Counted from the stretch's first letter, positions 8,088 to 15,823 are shown. The stretch is 64,000 nucleotides of DNA from Caulobacter sp. 602-1 (GCF_003931565.1 NZ_RRYI01000003.1:248001-312000), one strand, 5' to 3'. Translations and numbers: made by a program. Notes: generated by a model not told the origin, from the letters alone.

Positions 8088-8836
8088 GCGGCGTTGGCCT
8101 CGCGGTGGACAAGCCAGTCCTCGGTCGAGCCGAGGAAGACGATCTTGCCGGCCTGCAGCTCGCACACGCGGTTGCAGACCCGACGGACCAGGTCGTCGTC
8201 GTGCGTGGCCAGCACCACGATCTTGGCGTCCTCGACCATGCGCTGCATGCGGTCGGCGGCCTTCTGCACGAAGGCGGCGTCGCCCGCGCTGAGCCACTCG
8301 TCCAGCACCAGGATGTCGGCCTCGAACTCGGTCGCCACCGTGAACATCAGACGCGCCAGCATGCCTGCCGAATAGGTTCGGACGGGCAGATGGAGAAAAT
8401 CGCCCAGCCCCGAGAACTCGGCGATGGCGTCGACGCGGCTGTCGATCACCTTGCGCGGCAGCCGGCGCATAAGGCCAAGCTTGTGAATGTTGCGAAGGCC
8501 GGTGGCCTCCATGTCTATGCCGGCGTTGATGGCGATCATCGAGGTGATGTCGCCATCGATCGACAGCTCGCCGCGCGTCGGATGATAGATGCCGGCGATG
8601 ACCTTCAGCAGGGTGGTCTTGCCCGAGCCGTTATGGCCCACCAGGGCGATGCGGTCGCCCTCGTTGATCTCGAGATTGATGTCGTGCAGCGCCTTGACCG
8701 CGGCGACGTCGCCGGCGGCCTTGTACATCTTGCCGCCGACCGCGAGGTTGAACACGGCGCTGCGCAGCGACTGCGAGCGCAGGCTGTAGACGAAATAGTC
8801 GAGGTCGACGTTCGTCAGCTTGATCTGGTGCGTCAT
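8084..8836 (-). CDS. Polysaccharide ABC exporter ATP-binding protein (Wzt/KpsT-like)
   Basis: A 250-aa nucleotide-binding subunit of an O-antigen/capsule type ABC exporter. Walker A GHNGSGKTT is at 67-75, signature YSAGM at 155-159, Walker B ILVLDEW with the catalytic Glu at 180, and the switch His in ATHDDD. The helix-rich N-terminal extension before the core is typical of this subfamily. At 250 aa it lacks the C-terminal carbohydrate-binding domain found in O9a-type Wzt proteins, so substrate recognition probably does not depend on a capped terminus in that way. It follows the permease gene by 9 nt and should form a 2+2 transporter with it in the inner membrane. Confidence 0.92.
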   Translation of the reverse strand: MTHQIKLTNVDLDYFVYSLRSQSLRSAVFNLAVGGKMYKAAGDVAAVKALHDINLEINEGDRIALVGHNGSGKTTLLKVIAGIYHPTRGELSIDGDITSMIAINAGIDMEATGLRNIHKLGLMRRLPRKVIDSRVDAIAEFSGLGDFLHLPVRTYSAGMLARLMFTVATEFEADILVLDEWLSAGDAAFVQKAADRMQRMVEDAKIVVLATHDDDLVRRVCNRVCELQAGKIVFLGSTEDWLVHREANAA

Positions 8837-8845
8837 CGCCGTCTC

Positions 8846-9637
8846 CTACAGCCAGAAGACCACGCGCTTGCGGAACAAGGCCAGCAGCGCGAAGGCGATC
8901 ACGAACAGAACGCCGGTGGTTCCCAGCGTCCAATACCAGTCGATGGCGGCGGGGGCATGACCGGTCAGCGGCGCGCGAAGCAGCTCGACCTGATGGGCCA
9001 GCGGGTTCAGCTCCACCACCCAACGGTGCTTGGCGCTGACATTGGCGGTCATCCAGAACACCGGCGTCACGTAGAACAGCAGTTGGACGACGTAGCTCAT
9101 CATGTAGGCCACGTCGCGGAAGCGAGTCGACGGCACGGCGATGATGAAGCCCTGCAGGCAGACGATGACCAGCATCAGGGCGACGGCCGGGATCAGCGTC
9201 CAGTGCGGCACGGCGAACCGGCCGATGATCAGCATAACCGCCCAGAACGCGATCGCCTGGAACAGGAAGTTCGTCGCCGCCTTCTGGGCGTGCAGGAAGA
9301 CGTAGAATGTCAGTGGCAGGCGTTGGCTCTGCATCAGGCCGGCGTTGTAGAGGAAGATCGCCTGGGCCTCGGCGATGGTCGTCCCGACCAGCGACCAGGC
9401 CAGCAGACCGGCCACCACCTGCGGATAGCTCTTCGACATGTCCACGCCCATCAGGGCGCTGACCAGGAAGGCTAGGGCGAAGGCGACGACCAGCAGGTTG
9501 CAGGCCATCCAGAACGGCCCCAGGATCGACCGCTGGAAGCGCGAGGCCGTCTGGTCCAGGCCGAGCCGCCACCACAGGGGCGCGAGACGGACGCCGTCTC
9601 CCACATCCTTTAGCGCCGCCATCAAGGGACTCGGCAT
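8846..9637 (-). CDS. Polysaccharide ABC exporter permease (Wzm/KpsM-like, ABC-2 type)
   Basis: A 263-aa integral membrane protein with about six helices, in the ABC-2 family. The N-terminal LGLDQTASRFQRSILGPFW is the usual amphipathic interface segment before TM1, and FYVTPVFW lies in the conserved late-helix region. It forms the channel for the lipid-linked glycan with the adjacent ATPase. ATG at 9637 is preferred because GGAAGG lies 6 nt upstream; an in-frame start at 9673 has no such site. First gene of the minus-strand operon that ends with the esterase at 1353. Confidence 0.9.
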   Translation of the reverse strand: MPSPLMAALKDVGDGVRLAPLWWRLGLDQTASRFQRSILGPFWMACNLLVVAFALAFLVSALMGVDMSKSYPQVVAGLLAWSLVGTTIAEAQAIFLYNAGLMQSQRLPLTFYVFLHAQKAATNFLFQAIAFWAVMLIIGRFAVPHWTLIPAVALMLVIVCLQGFIIAVPSTRFRDVAYMMSYVVQLLFYVTPVFWMTANVSAKHRWVVELNPLAHQVELLRAPLTGHAPAAIDWYWTLGTTGVLFVIAFALLALFRKRVVFWL

Positions 9638-9832
9638 TCGCGACCTTCCAAAACGCCTCACGGCGACCAGCAAGGGGCTTGCTTACAGAGCGCGGGGCCG
9701 GCCGACAATTGCTTTGGAAGCTTGACAGACGCACTGTTGCGTAAAAACTTTAGTTCGATGACTTGAGCTGGACGACGCTGCTTTCCCCGACGGTCCGCGT
9801 CCGATGGCCGATCGCGTCGCCGTCCGCCAGGG
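9638..9832 (-). promoter_or_regulatory. Leader and promoter region of the glycan export operon
   Basis: A 195-nt gap between the LytTR stop and the permease start. An AT-richer stretch at about 9710-9765 is the likely promoter area. It contains ACGCA-CTGT-TGCGT (9729-9742), a short 5-bp dyad that could be an operator, about 92 nt upstream of the permease start. No clear sigma-70 or ECF consensus could be picked. Confidence 0.35.
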
Positions 9833-10609
9833 TTAGAACCAGCCGGCGTCCTTCAGGACCGGCGCATAGGTCCGACTGACCGGCGCCTCCAGGCCGCCCG
9901 TCAGGCGAACCACGCCTGCGCCGCGCCGCCAGCGAACCGCCTCGACCGCCTCGGCCGCCACCCACCAGGAGCGGTGGACGCGCCAGCCGTGCGCGCGTTC
10001 CAGTTCGCTCAAGGCGTCGGCGAAACGCAGGGTGATCAGGTCCTCGCCGGCGTCGGTGTGGACCTTCAGATAGTGGTCGTGGGCCTCGACGGCGATCAGC
10101 CGCGCGCCGCGCCGTTTGGCCGACAGCCGGCGGCGGAAGGCCGCCTCGGCCTCGGGCAGCGGCGGGGCGACGACGGTGCGCGTCTCGACCCGACCCGGCA
10201 GGCGGCGCCAGACCAGGGCCCGCACGACCATCACCGCCAGCGAGATCGGCCACACCTGCCAGAGCAGCCGTCCATAGCCCGCCCAGCCGAACGGACCGCC
10301 CATGACCAGGTGCTCGGTCGCCAGCACATGCAACGACACCAGCGGCGTCATCAGCACCGAGACCACCGCCACGCGTCGCCACGTTTCAGGCACGCGACGG
10401 GCCAGCCTCTCGTCCAGCACGACGCCGATCAACCCGCCGCCGACCATGCAGATCAGCCAATAGACATAGCGTCCCACGATCGGCGCGCGTTCGGACGCGA
10501 ACGGGCCAAGGAAGCCCATCAGCAGGCCGATCACGGCCATTGTCGCGACATCGACCGCCCACCGCCGCGCGGCGGCACCGCCCACCGGAATCGTCGCCTC
10601 CTCGTTCAT
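9833..10609 (-). CDS. Membrane-anchored LytTR-family transcriptional regulator
   Basis: A 258-aa protein with about four N-terminal membrane helices (WAVDVATMAVIGLLMGFLGP, YVYWLICMVGGGLIGVVL, VAVVSVLMTPLVSLHVLA, LLWQVWPISLAVMVVRALV) and a C-terminal LytTR DNA-binding domain (about 155-258) containing ARLIAVEAHDHYLKVHTD and HRSWWVAAEAV. There is no receiver domain, so it is a one-component membrane regulator rather than a response regulator. ATG at 10609 is chosen because upstream in-frame codons run into the divergent gene region. It is divergent from the DUF2306 gene (10713) with about 100 nt between, so mutual control is plausible. Confidence 0.82.
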   Translation of the reverse strand: MNEEATIPVGGAAARRWAVDVATMAVIGLLMGFLGPFASERAPIVGRYVYWLICMVGGGLIGVVLDERLARRVPETWRRVAVVSVLMTPLVSLHVLATEHLVMGGPFGWAGYGRLLWQVWPISLAVMVVRALVWRRLPGRVETRTVVAPPLPEAEAAFRRRLSAKRRGARLIAVEAHDHYLKVHTDAGEDLITLRFADALSELERAHGWRVHRSWWVAAEAVEAVRWRRGAGVVRLTGGLEAPVSRTYAPVLKDAGWF

Positions 10610-10712
10610 GCCGTCCCATTCGCGCAAGCCTGGCGCCGTTCGCGAAACAAGGCCTAGCGAGACGTCGCTTGGGCCGCAACGAGGTTCGGCGACCACCGCC
10701 GAAGGACCGACC

Positions 10713-11345
10713 GTGAACACCACGCCCCTGATCAAGACACCCCGCTGGCCCGCCCGCGCCCTGTGGGGCCTGGGCGCTCTCCTGAGCCTGGGCATTGTCG
10801 CCTATGCCGCGCGCTACCTGCTGCATCCCCCCACGACGATAAAGGAAGCCCTGGGCAATGCGCTGGGCCTGCCATGGCTGGTCGTGCATGTCGCCGGCGC
10901 GGTCATCGCCCTGTTGCTAGGCTCGCTGCAGTTCCTGCCCGGACTTCGCAAAAGCGGCGCTCATCGGTGGATCGGCCGGGTCTATGTGCTGGGCTGCCTT
11001 GTCGGCGGCGTAGCGGGCCTGATCCTGGCGCCAGGATCCTTCGCCGGCCCGATCGCCACCGCCGGTTTCGGCGGCCTGGCCGTGATCTGGATCGCCGTGA
11101 ACCTGCTGGGCTGGCGCGCCGCGCTGGACAGGCGCTTTGTCGACCACCGCCGCTGGATGATCCGCTCCTGGGCCCTGACGCTCGCGGCCGTCACCCTGCG
11201 GCTCTACCTGCCAACGGTTCAGATTCTCGACCTGCCCTTCCTGCCCTGGTATCGTGCGATATCCTTCCTGTGCTGGGTTCCCAACCTGCTGATCGCCGAA
11301 TGGTGGCTGCGGAGCGACGCGCGGCGCATATCGGGTCACCCTTGA
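10713..11345 (+). CDS. DUF2306 membrane protein
   Basis: A 210-aa integral membrane protein with about six helices matching the DUF2306 family: HPPTTIKEALGNALGLPW, HVAGAVIALLLGSLQFLPGL, HRWIGRVYVLG and DHRRWMIRSWALTLAAVTLR. The conserved His and Arg residues near the membrane edge resemble those of heme- or quinone-linked membrane proteins, but no function is established. Start is GTG at 10713, with GAAGGA at 10701-10706 as ribosome binding site; an earlier in-frame start at 10608 would overlap the LytTR coding region. Divergent from the LytTR regulator, which may control it. Confidence 0.75.
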   Translation: MNTTPLIKTPRWPARALWGLGALLSLGIVAYAARYLLHPPTTIKEALGNALGLPWLVVHVAGAVIALLLGSLQFLPGLRKSGAHRWIGRVYVLGCLVGGVAGLILAPGSFAGPIATAGFGGLAVIWIAVNLLGWRAALDRRFVDHRRWMIRSWALTLAAVTLRLYLPTVQILDLPFLPWYRAISFLCWVPNLLIAEWWLRSDARRISGHP

Positions 11346-11463
11346 ATCGCCGTGGATCTGGGCCACGATTTGCCTATTGTGGCCTGACCAATCTGGAGGG
11401 AGGCGCGGGTCGGACCTGACGCCCGCCCCGCGCAGGCCGACACTGGAGGGCCCCTCAGGGAAC

Positions 11464-11769
11464 ATGCTCGGAAAGCCTCTGAAAGACGCGCTCATGATCG
11501 GGGTCGCCCTCGCGTGTGGGCTGACCACCGCCGGCGCCTCGGCGCCCGCCGACGCCCCGGTCAACCTGCCCCCCGATCCCGGCAAGGCCGTCGTCACCAA
11601 GACCTGCCAGTCATGCCACGACCTGGATATGGTCACCGAAGCGCGCCACACCGCCCCGGAATGGACCAGCGTCATCCAGCGGATGCGCGCGAACGGCGCC
11701 GAGCTGAGCGACGACGAGGCCAAGCAGGCCCAGGCCTATCTGGTCAAGGTCTATGGAAAATCGGGCTGA
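11464..11769 (+). CDS. Small exported cytochrome c-like protein
   Basis: A 101-aa protein with signal peptide (KDALMIGVALACGLTTAGASA) followed by one c-type heme site CQSCH in VVTKTCQSCHDLDMV. A second conserved region is WTSVIQRMRANGAELSDDEA, which places Met residues as possible distal ligands. This pattern matches small periplasmic cytochromes related to the heme domain of quinohemoprotein amine dehydrogenase. Predicted role is electron transfer in the periplasm; no partner is evident, although the MsrB/DipZ redox pair is next. ATG at 11464 is preferred because the signal peptide then starts correctly. Confidence 0.78.
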   Translation: MLGKPLKDALMIGVALACGLTTAGASAPADAPVNLPPDPGKAVVTKTCQSCHDLDMVTEARHTAPEWTSVIQRMRANGAELSDDEAKQAQAYLVKVYGKSG

Positions 11770-11838
11770 TCGACCGCGTTCCGCTCCGTCAGCCTGCGCC
11801 TCGCTGAAACCAGGCCCGGCGAAATCAGCGAGCGGCGC

Positions 11839-11865
11839 GTAACCTTTCGGCTCGCCGCGACGTAT
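11839..11865 (+). promoter_or_regulatory. Candidate ECF sigma-factor promoter for msrB-dipZ
   Basis: GTAACC (11839-11844) and CGTAT (11861-11865) are separated by 16 nt, the architecture of extracytoplasmic-function promoters with an AAC-containing -35 and a CGT -10. It lies 31 nt upstream of the msrB ATG, giving a leader of about 25 nt with GGAGA as ribosome binding site. From memory it is close to the sigma-F type motif of Caulobacter, which is linked to sulfoxide reductases and oxidative stress; this was not checked. Confidence 0.6.
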
Positions 11866-11896
11866 CTGATCGCGGACGGCGAAACGGAGATTTGCG

Positions 11897-12373
11897 ATGA
11901 CGACGCGACGAAACCTTCTGGCCGCGGGCGGCCTCTCGGCCTTTGGAGCGGCCCTGGGCCTGGCCGGCTTCGGCGCGCGGGCCGAGACGTTCGAGGTCAC
12001 CCGCAGCGACGCCGAATGGAAGCGCATGCTGCCGCCGGACGCCTACGAGGTGCTGCGCCACGCCCGCACGGAGCGCGCCGGGACCAGTCCGCTCGACAAG
12101 AACTACAGGAAGGGCACGTACAGCTGCCGCGGCTGCGACCTGCCGCTGTTCTCGTCGACCACCAAGTTCGACAGCGGCACCGGCTGGCCCAGCTTCTGGC
12201 AGCCCCTGCCCAACGCCACGGCCAAGAGCGCAGGCGGCAGCATCATGTGGGGCACGGAAGTTCACTGCCGGCGCTGCGGCGGCCACCTGGGCCACGTGTT
12301 CAATGACGGCCCCAAACCCACCGGCCTGCGCTACTGCATGAACGGCGTCGCCCTGACCTTCCGCGCCGTCTAG
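11897..12373 (+). CDS. msrB: Tat-exported peptide-methionine (R)-S-oxide reductase MsrB
   Basis: A 158-aa MsrB that reduces methionine-R-sulfoxide in proteins. The N-terminus MTTRRNLLAAGGLSAFGAAL is a twin-arginine signal, so the enzyme acts in the periplasm. Zinc ligands are Cys77/Cys80 (CRGC) and Cys124/Cys127 (CRRC), and the catalytic Cys147 is in RYCMN. The usual resolving cysteine in GCGWPSF is replaced by Thr (GTGWPSF, 94-100), and no other cysteine is present, making this a 1-Cys type that needs an external thiol reductant. The DipZ-like gene begins 13 nt downstream and probably supplies it. Ribosome binding site GGAGA lies 8 nt before the ATG. Confidence 0.93.
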   Translation: MTTRRNLLAAGGLSAFGAALGLAGFGARAETFEVTRSDAEWKRMLPPDAYEVLRHARTERAGTSPLDKNYRKGTYSCRGCDLPLFSSTTKFDSGTGWPSFWQPLPNATAKSAGGSIMWGTEVHCRRCGGHLGHVFNDGPKPTGLRYCMNGVALTFRAV

Positions 12374-12386
12374 AGTCCGCGTTCCC

Positions 12387-14225
12387 ATGATCCTGTTCCT
12401 GCTGGCCTATCTGGGCGGCGTGCTGACCATCGTCAGTCCGTGCATCCTGCCGATCCTGCCGTTCGTGTTCGCGCGGGCCGACAAGCCCTTCGTCCGGAGC
12501 GGCCTGCCGATGCTGGCCGGCATGGCCGTGACCTTCGCCCTGATCGCCACCCTGGCGGCGGTGGGCGGCGGCTGGGCGGTGCGCGTCAACCAGTACGGCC
12601 GCTGGGCGGCCCTGGCCCTGATGGCCTTCTTCGGCCTCACCCTGCTGATCCCGAGCCTGGCCGACCGCCTGACCCGGCCGCTGGTCGCCCTGGGCGGGCA
12701 GCTGTCCCAGCGCGCCGACGCGCAAGAGGCCGCCGGCGGCTCGACTGTCCTGGCCTCGGCCCTGCTCGGCGTCGCCACCGGCCTGCTGTGGGCGCCGTGC
12801 GCGGGTCCCGTGCTGGGCCTGATCCTGACCGGCGCGGCCCTGCAGGGCGCCAACGCCCAGACGACTCTGCTGCTGGTCGCCTTCGCGGCTGGCGCGGCGA
12901 CTTCGCTGGGCCTGGCCCTGCTGGTCGGCGGCAAGGTCTATGCGGTGATGAAGCGCTCGCTGGGGGCCAGCGAATGGATCCGGCGCGGCGCCGGGGCGGT
13001 GATCCTGGTCGCCGTGGCGGCCATCGCGCTGGGTGTCGACACCGGCTTCCTGACCCGCGTCTCGCAGACCAGCACAGCCGCGCTGGAGCAGGGCCTGGTC
13101 AACAGGCTGCACCCTCAGCGGGAGTCGGTCCTGCTGCCCGCCAGCGGTGACGCGATGAGCGGCAGTCCCGCCATGATGGCCGCCAATCCGGCCATGATGT
13201 CCGGCGCTCCCGGCGGCGCGATGATGATGCGCGCCAAGCCCGGCCAGGGCGAGGCCCTGCCGGTCGAAGGCGCAGCCCCGCCGCTGGACGGCGCGGTGAC
13301 CTGGCTGAACTCACCGCCCCTGACCAAAGCCCAGCTGAAGGGCAAGGTCGTGATCGTCGACTTCTGGACCTATTCCTGCATCAACTGCCTGCGCTCGATC
13401 CCCTATGTCCGGGCCTGGGCCGAGAAGTACAAGGACCAGGGCCTGGTGGTGATCGGCGTCCACGCGCCGGAGTTCGCCTTCGAGAAGGACGTCAAGAACG
13501 TCCGCAAGGCCGTCGCCGACCTGAAGATCGGCTACCCCGTGGCGGTCGACAACAACTACGCGATCTGGCGCGCGTTCGGAAACCAGTACTGGCCGGCCCA
13601 CTACTTCATCGACGCCCAGGGCCGGGTGCGCCACCACCACTTCGGCGAAGGCGACTACGACCAGTCCGAGCGGGTGATCCAGCAGCTGCTGGCCGAGGCC
13701 GGCCGCGCCGGGGTCGAAGGCGGCCTGGTGGCGGTCAAGGCCACCGGCGCCCAGGCGCCCTCGAATGGCAAAGACGTCGGCTCGCCGGAAACCTATGTCG
13801 GCTATGGCCGCGCAGAAAACTTCGCCTCGGCCGGCGGGGCGGTGCGTGATGCGCGCCACGTCTACGCCCTGGCCGAGCCGTTGAAGCTCAACGCCTGGGG
13901 TCTGGCCGGCGACTGGACGATCGGCGCCGAGCAGGCGGGCCTGAACGTGGCCGGCGGCAAGATCGCCTATCGCTTCCACGCCCGCGACCTGCACCTGGTG
14001 CTAGGTCCAGCGGCGAACGGCGCCAGGGTCCGCTTCCAGATGACCCTCGACGGCAAGCCGCCGGGCGCCGACCACGGCATGGACACCGACGCGGCCGGCA
14101 ACGGCGTGATTACCGGCCAGCGACTCTATCAATTGGTCCGGCAGAAGGGCGCGATCGACGACCGAACCTTCGAGATAAGGTTCCTGGACGCCGGCGCCCA
14201 GGCCTATGCTTTCACGTTCGGCTGA
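12387..14225 (+). CDS. dipZ: DipZ/DsbD-like thiol-disulfide transport protein (CcdA + thioredoxin + C-terminal domain)
   Basis: A 612-aa protein passing electrons from cytoplasmic thioredoxin to the periplasm. Residues 1-225 form a CcdA membrane domain with the expected cysteines Cys19 (SPCILP) and Cys138 (WAPCAGP). Residues about 300-440 are a TlpA/DipZ-type thioredoxin fold with WTYSCINCLRSIPY, active cysteines 331 and 334. Residues about 460-612 match the C-terminal beta domain of mycobacterial-type DipZ proteins. The periplasmic linker holds eight methionines at residues 257-281. Directly downstream of Tat-exported 1-Cys MsrB, it is the likely electron donor for it; cytochrome c maturation is an alternative or added role. 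Confidence 0.88.
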   Translation: MILFLLAYLGGVLTIVSPCILPILPFVFARADKPFVRSGLPMLAGMAVTFALIATLAAVGGGWAVRVNQYGRWAALALMAFFGLTLLIPSLADRLTRPLVALGGQLSQRADAQEAAGGSTVLASALLGVATGLLWAPCAGPVLGLILTGAALQGANAQTTLLLVAFAAGAATSLGLALLVGGKVYAVMKRSLGASEWIRRGAGAVILVAVAAIALGVDTGFLTRVSQTSTAALEQGLVNRLHPQRESVLLPASGDAMSGSPAMMAANPAMMSGAPGGAMMMRAKPGQGEALPVEGAAPPLDGAVTWLNSPPLTKAQLKGKVVIVDFWTYSCINCLRSIPYVRAWAEKYKDQGLVVIGVHAPEFAFEKDVKNVRKAVADLKIGYPVAVDNNYAIWRAFGNQYWPAHYFIDAQGRVRHHHFGEGDYDQSERVIQQLLAEAGRAGVEGGLVAVKATGAQAPSNGKDVGSPETYVGYGRAENFASAGGAVRDARHVYALAEPLKLNAWGLAGDWTIGAEQAGLNVAGGKIAYRFHARDLHLVLGPAANGARVRFQMTLDGKPPGADHGMDTDAAGNGVITGQRLYQLVRQKGAIDDRTFEIRFLDAGAQAYAFTFG

Positions 14226-14282
14226 ACCGCCGCATGCCGGCGCGCGCGGCCTGACGCCCGGCCAGTTTTGGAGGCAGAGCGC

Positions 14283-14909
14283 ATGACCGCGTGGACCAAA
14301 GTCCTGACGACCCTTCCGCTGGTGGCGATCCTGCGCGGCCTGGCGCCCGACGAGTCGGTCGAGGTCGGTGAGGCCCTGGTCGCCGCCGGCTTTCTCTGCC
14401 TGGAAGTGCCGCTGAACTCGCCCTCGCCGCTGGACAGCATCCGTCGCCTGCGTGAGGCGCTCGGCGACCGCGCCATTGTCGGCGCCGGCACCGTGCTGAC
14501 CGCCCCGGCCGTGCGCGATGTCGCGGGGGCCGGCGGCCAGATCATCATCTCGCCGAACACAGACGTCGCCGTGATTGGCGAGGCCAAGGCCGCCGGCCTG
14601 ATCTCGTTCCCGGCCTTCTACACGCCCAGCGAGGCCTTCACGGCCATCGCCGCCGGGGCCGACGCCCTGAAGCTGTTCCCGGCCGAGGCCGCGGGTCCGG
14701 CCATGCTGAAGGCGATGAAGGCGGTGCTGCCGAAGACGACGCCGGTCTTCCCGGTCGGCGGTGTCGAGCCCGGCAATGTCGCGACCTGGCGCGCGGCCGG
14801 CGCCAACGGCTTCGGCCTGGGCTCGGCGCTCTACAAGCCCGGCAAGACGGCGGCCGAGGTCCGCATCGCCGCGGACGCCTTCGTCGCCGCCTGGAAGGCC
14901 AGCGCCTGA
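14283..14909 (+). CDS. dgoA: 2-dehydro-3-deoxy-6-phosphogalactonate aldolase
   Basis: A 208-aa KDPG/KDPGal-family aldolase that splits 2-dehydro-3-deoxy-6-phosphogalactonate into pyruvate and glyceraldehyde-3-phosphate. Landmarks are LPLVAILRGL at the start, CLEVPLNSP with catalytic Glu41, GAGTVL, and the Schiff-base Lys130 in ALKLFPAEAAG. The galactonate rather than gluconate assignment rests on FPAE and on pairing with the KDGal kinase. ATG at 14283 follows GGAGG (14270-14274) with 8-nt spacing; an in-frame ATG at 14268 lies before that site and is rejected. Its TGA shares one base with the ATG of the kinase. Confidence 0.9.
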   Translation: MTAWTKVLTTLPLVAILRGLAPDESVEVGEALVAAGFLCLEVPLNSPSPLDSIRRLREALGDRAIVGAGTVLTAPAVRDVAGAGGQIIISPNTDVAVIGEAKAAGLISFPAFYTPSEAFTAIAAGADALKLFPAEAAGPAMLKAMKAVLPKTTPVFPVGGVEPGNVATWRAAGANGFGLGSALYKPGKTAAEVRIAADAFVAAWKASA

Positions 14910-15823
14910 TGGCTGACCTGATCGCCTTCGGTGACTGGGGCACCAGCCGTCTCCGCCTGGGCCTGTACGACGGCGACACCCAGCTCGAGTCCGTGGAGGG
15001 CCCGGGCATCGGCGGGCTCAGCGCCTCTCCCGCCGAGACCCTGCTGGGCGCGGTCGCCAGTTGGCGCGCGCGGCGCGGCCTGTCACGGGTCGTGCTGGCC
15101 GGCATGGCCGGCTCGCGCACCGGCGTGGTCGAGGCTCCCTATGTCGAATGTCCCGCCGGCGTCGATGACTGGGTCCGCCAGACCGCCACCGTGACGCTGG
15201 ACGGCCTCCTGGTTGAGGTCGCGCCGGGAGTGGCCGGGATCGCCCCCAGCGGCGCGCCGGACGTTATGCGTGGCGAGGAGACCCAGGTGTTCGGGGCCAT
15301 GGCCCTGTATCCCGAGCTCGCCGAGGGCGATCAGGTGTTCGTGCTGCCCGGAACCCACGGCAAGTGGTGCCAGGCGCGGGACGGCCGCATGGTGCGCTTC
15401 CAGACCTTCCTGACCGGCGAACTCTTCGCCCTGCTCTCGACCCGCTCCAGCCTGCTGCTGGGCGCGGACGCCGTCGAGAACGCCGAGCACGAGGCGACCG
15501 GCTTCGCCCATGGCCTGGAGCGCGCCCGCGCGGGCCACCTGCTGAGCGCCCTGTTCGAAGCCCGAAGCGCTCAGCTGCGCGAGGGCCGCACCGGCGCCTG
15601 GGCGCGGGGCTTCCTGTCGGGCCTGACGATCGGAACCGAGGTGGCCGAAGGCGCCGCAGCCTTCAAGGCCGAGCGCGTGATCCTGATCGGGGCCCGCGCC
15701 CTCGGCGACCGATACGCCACCGCCCTGGGCGCGCGACAGGTGCGGAACACAGCCCTCGGCGGCGAGGTCTGCGTGCTGGCGGGGCTCAGGCGCTTGGCGT
15801 CGACCCAGGCCGGCTGTCATTGA
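14909..15823 (+). CDS. dgoK: 2-dehydro-3-deoxygalactonokinase
   Basis: A 304-aa kinase that phosphorylates 2-dehydro-3-deoxygalactonate on O6 with ATP, feeding the aldolase directly upstream (De Ley-Doudoroff route). Family landmarks are FGDWGTSRLRLGLYD, VVLAGMAGSRTG, MRGEETQVFGAM, VLPGTHGKWCQ and FLTGELFALLS. Start and upstream stop share one base (TGATG), implying coupled translation. The 3-prime end overlaps the convergent amidase by 38 nt. Galactose dehydrogenase and galactonate dehydratase genes are not in the window, so the early steps must be encoded elsewhere. Confidence 0.93.
   Translation: MADLIAFGDWGTSRLRLGLYDGDTQLESVEGPGIGGLSASPAETLLGAVASWRARRGLSRVVLAGMAGSRTGVVEAPYVECPAGVDDWVRQTATVTLDGLLVEVAPGVAGIAPSGAPDVMRGEETQVFGAMALYPELAEGDQVFVLPGTHGKWCQARDGRMVRFQTFLTGELFALLSTRSSLLLGADAVENAEHEATGFAHGLERARAGHLLSALFEARSAQLREGRTGAWARGFLSGLTIGTEVAEGAAAFKAERVILIGARALGDRYATALGARQVRNTALGGEVCVLAGLRRLASTQAGCH

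Noticed and set aside
15786..15823. Possible frameshift or misassembly where dgoK and the amidase gene overlap by 38 nt
   Set aside because: Both C-termini look normal for their families; short convergent overlaps occur elsewhere in this window (18265-18268, 56303-56306).
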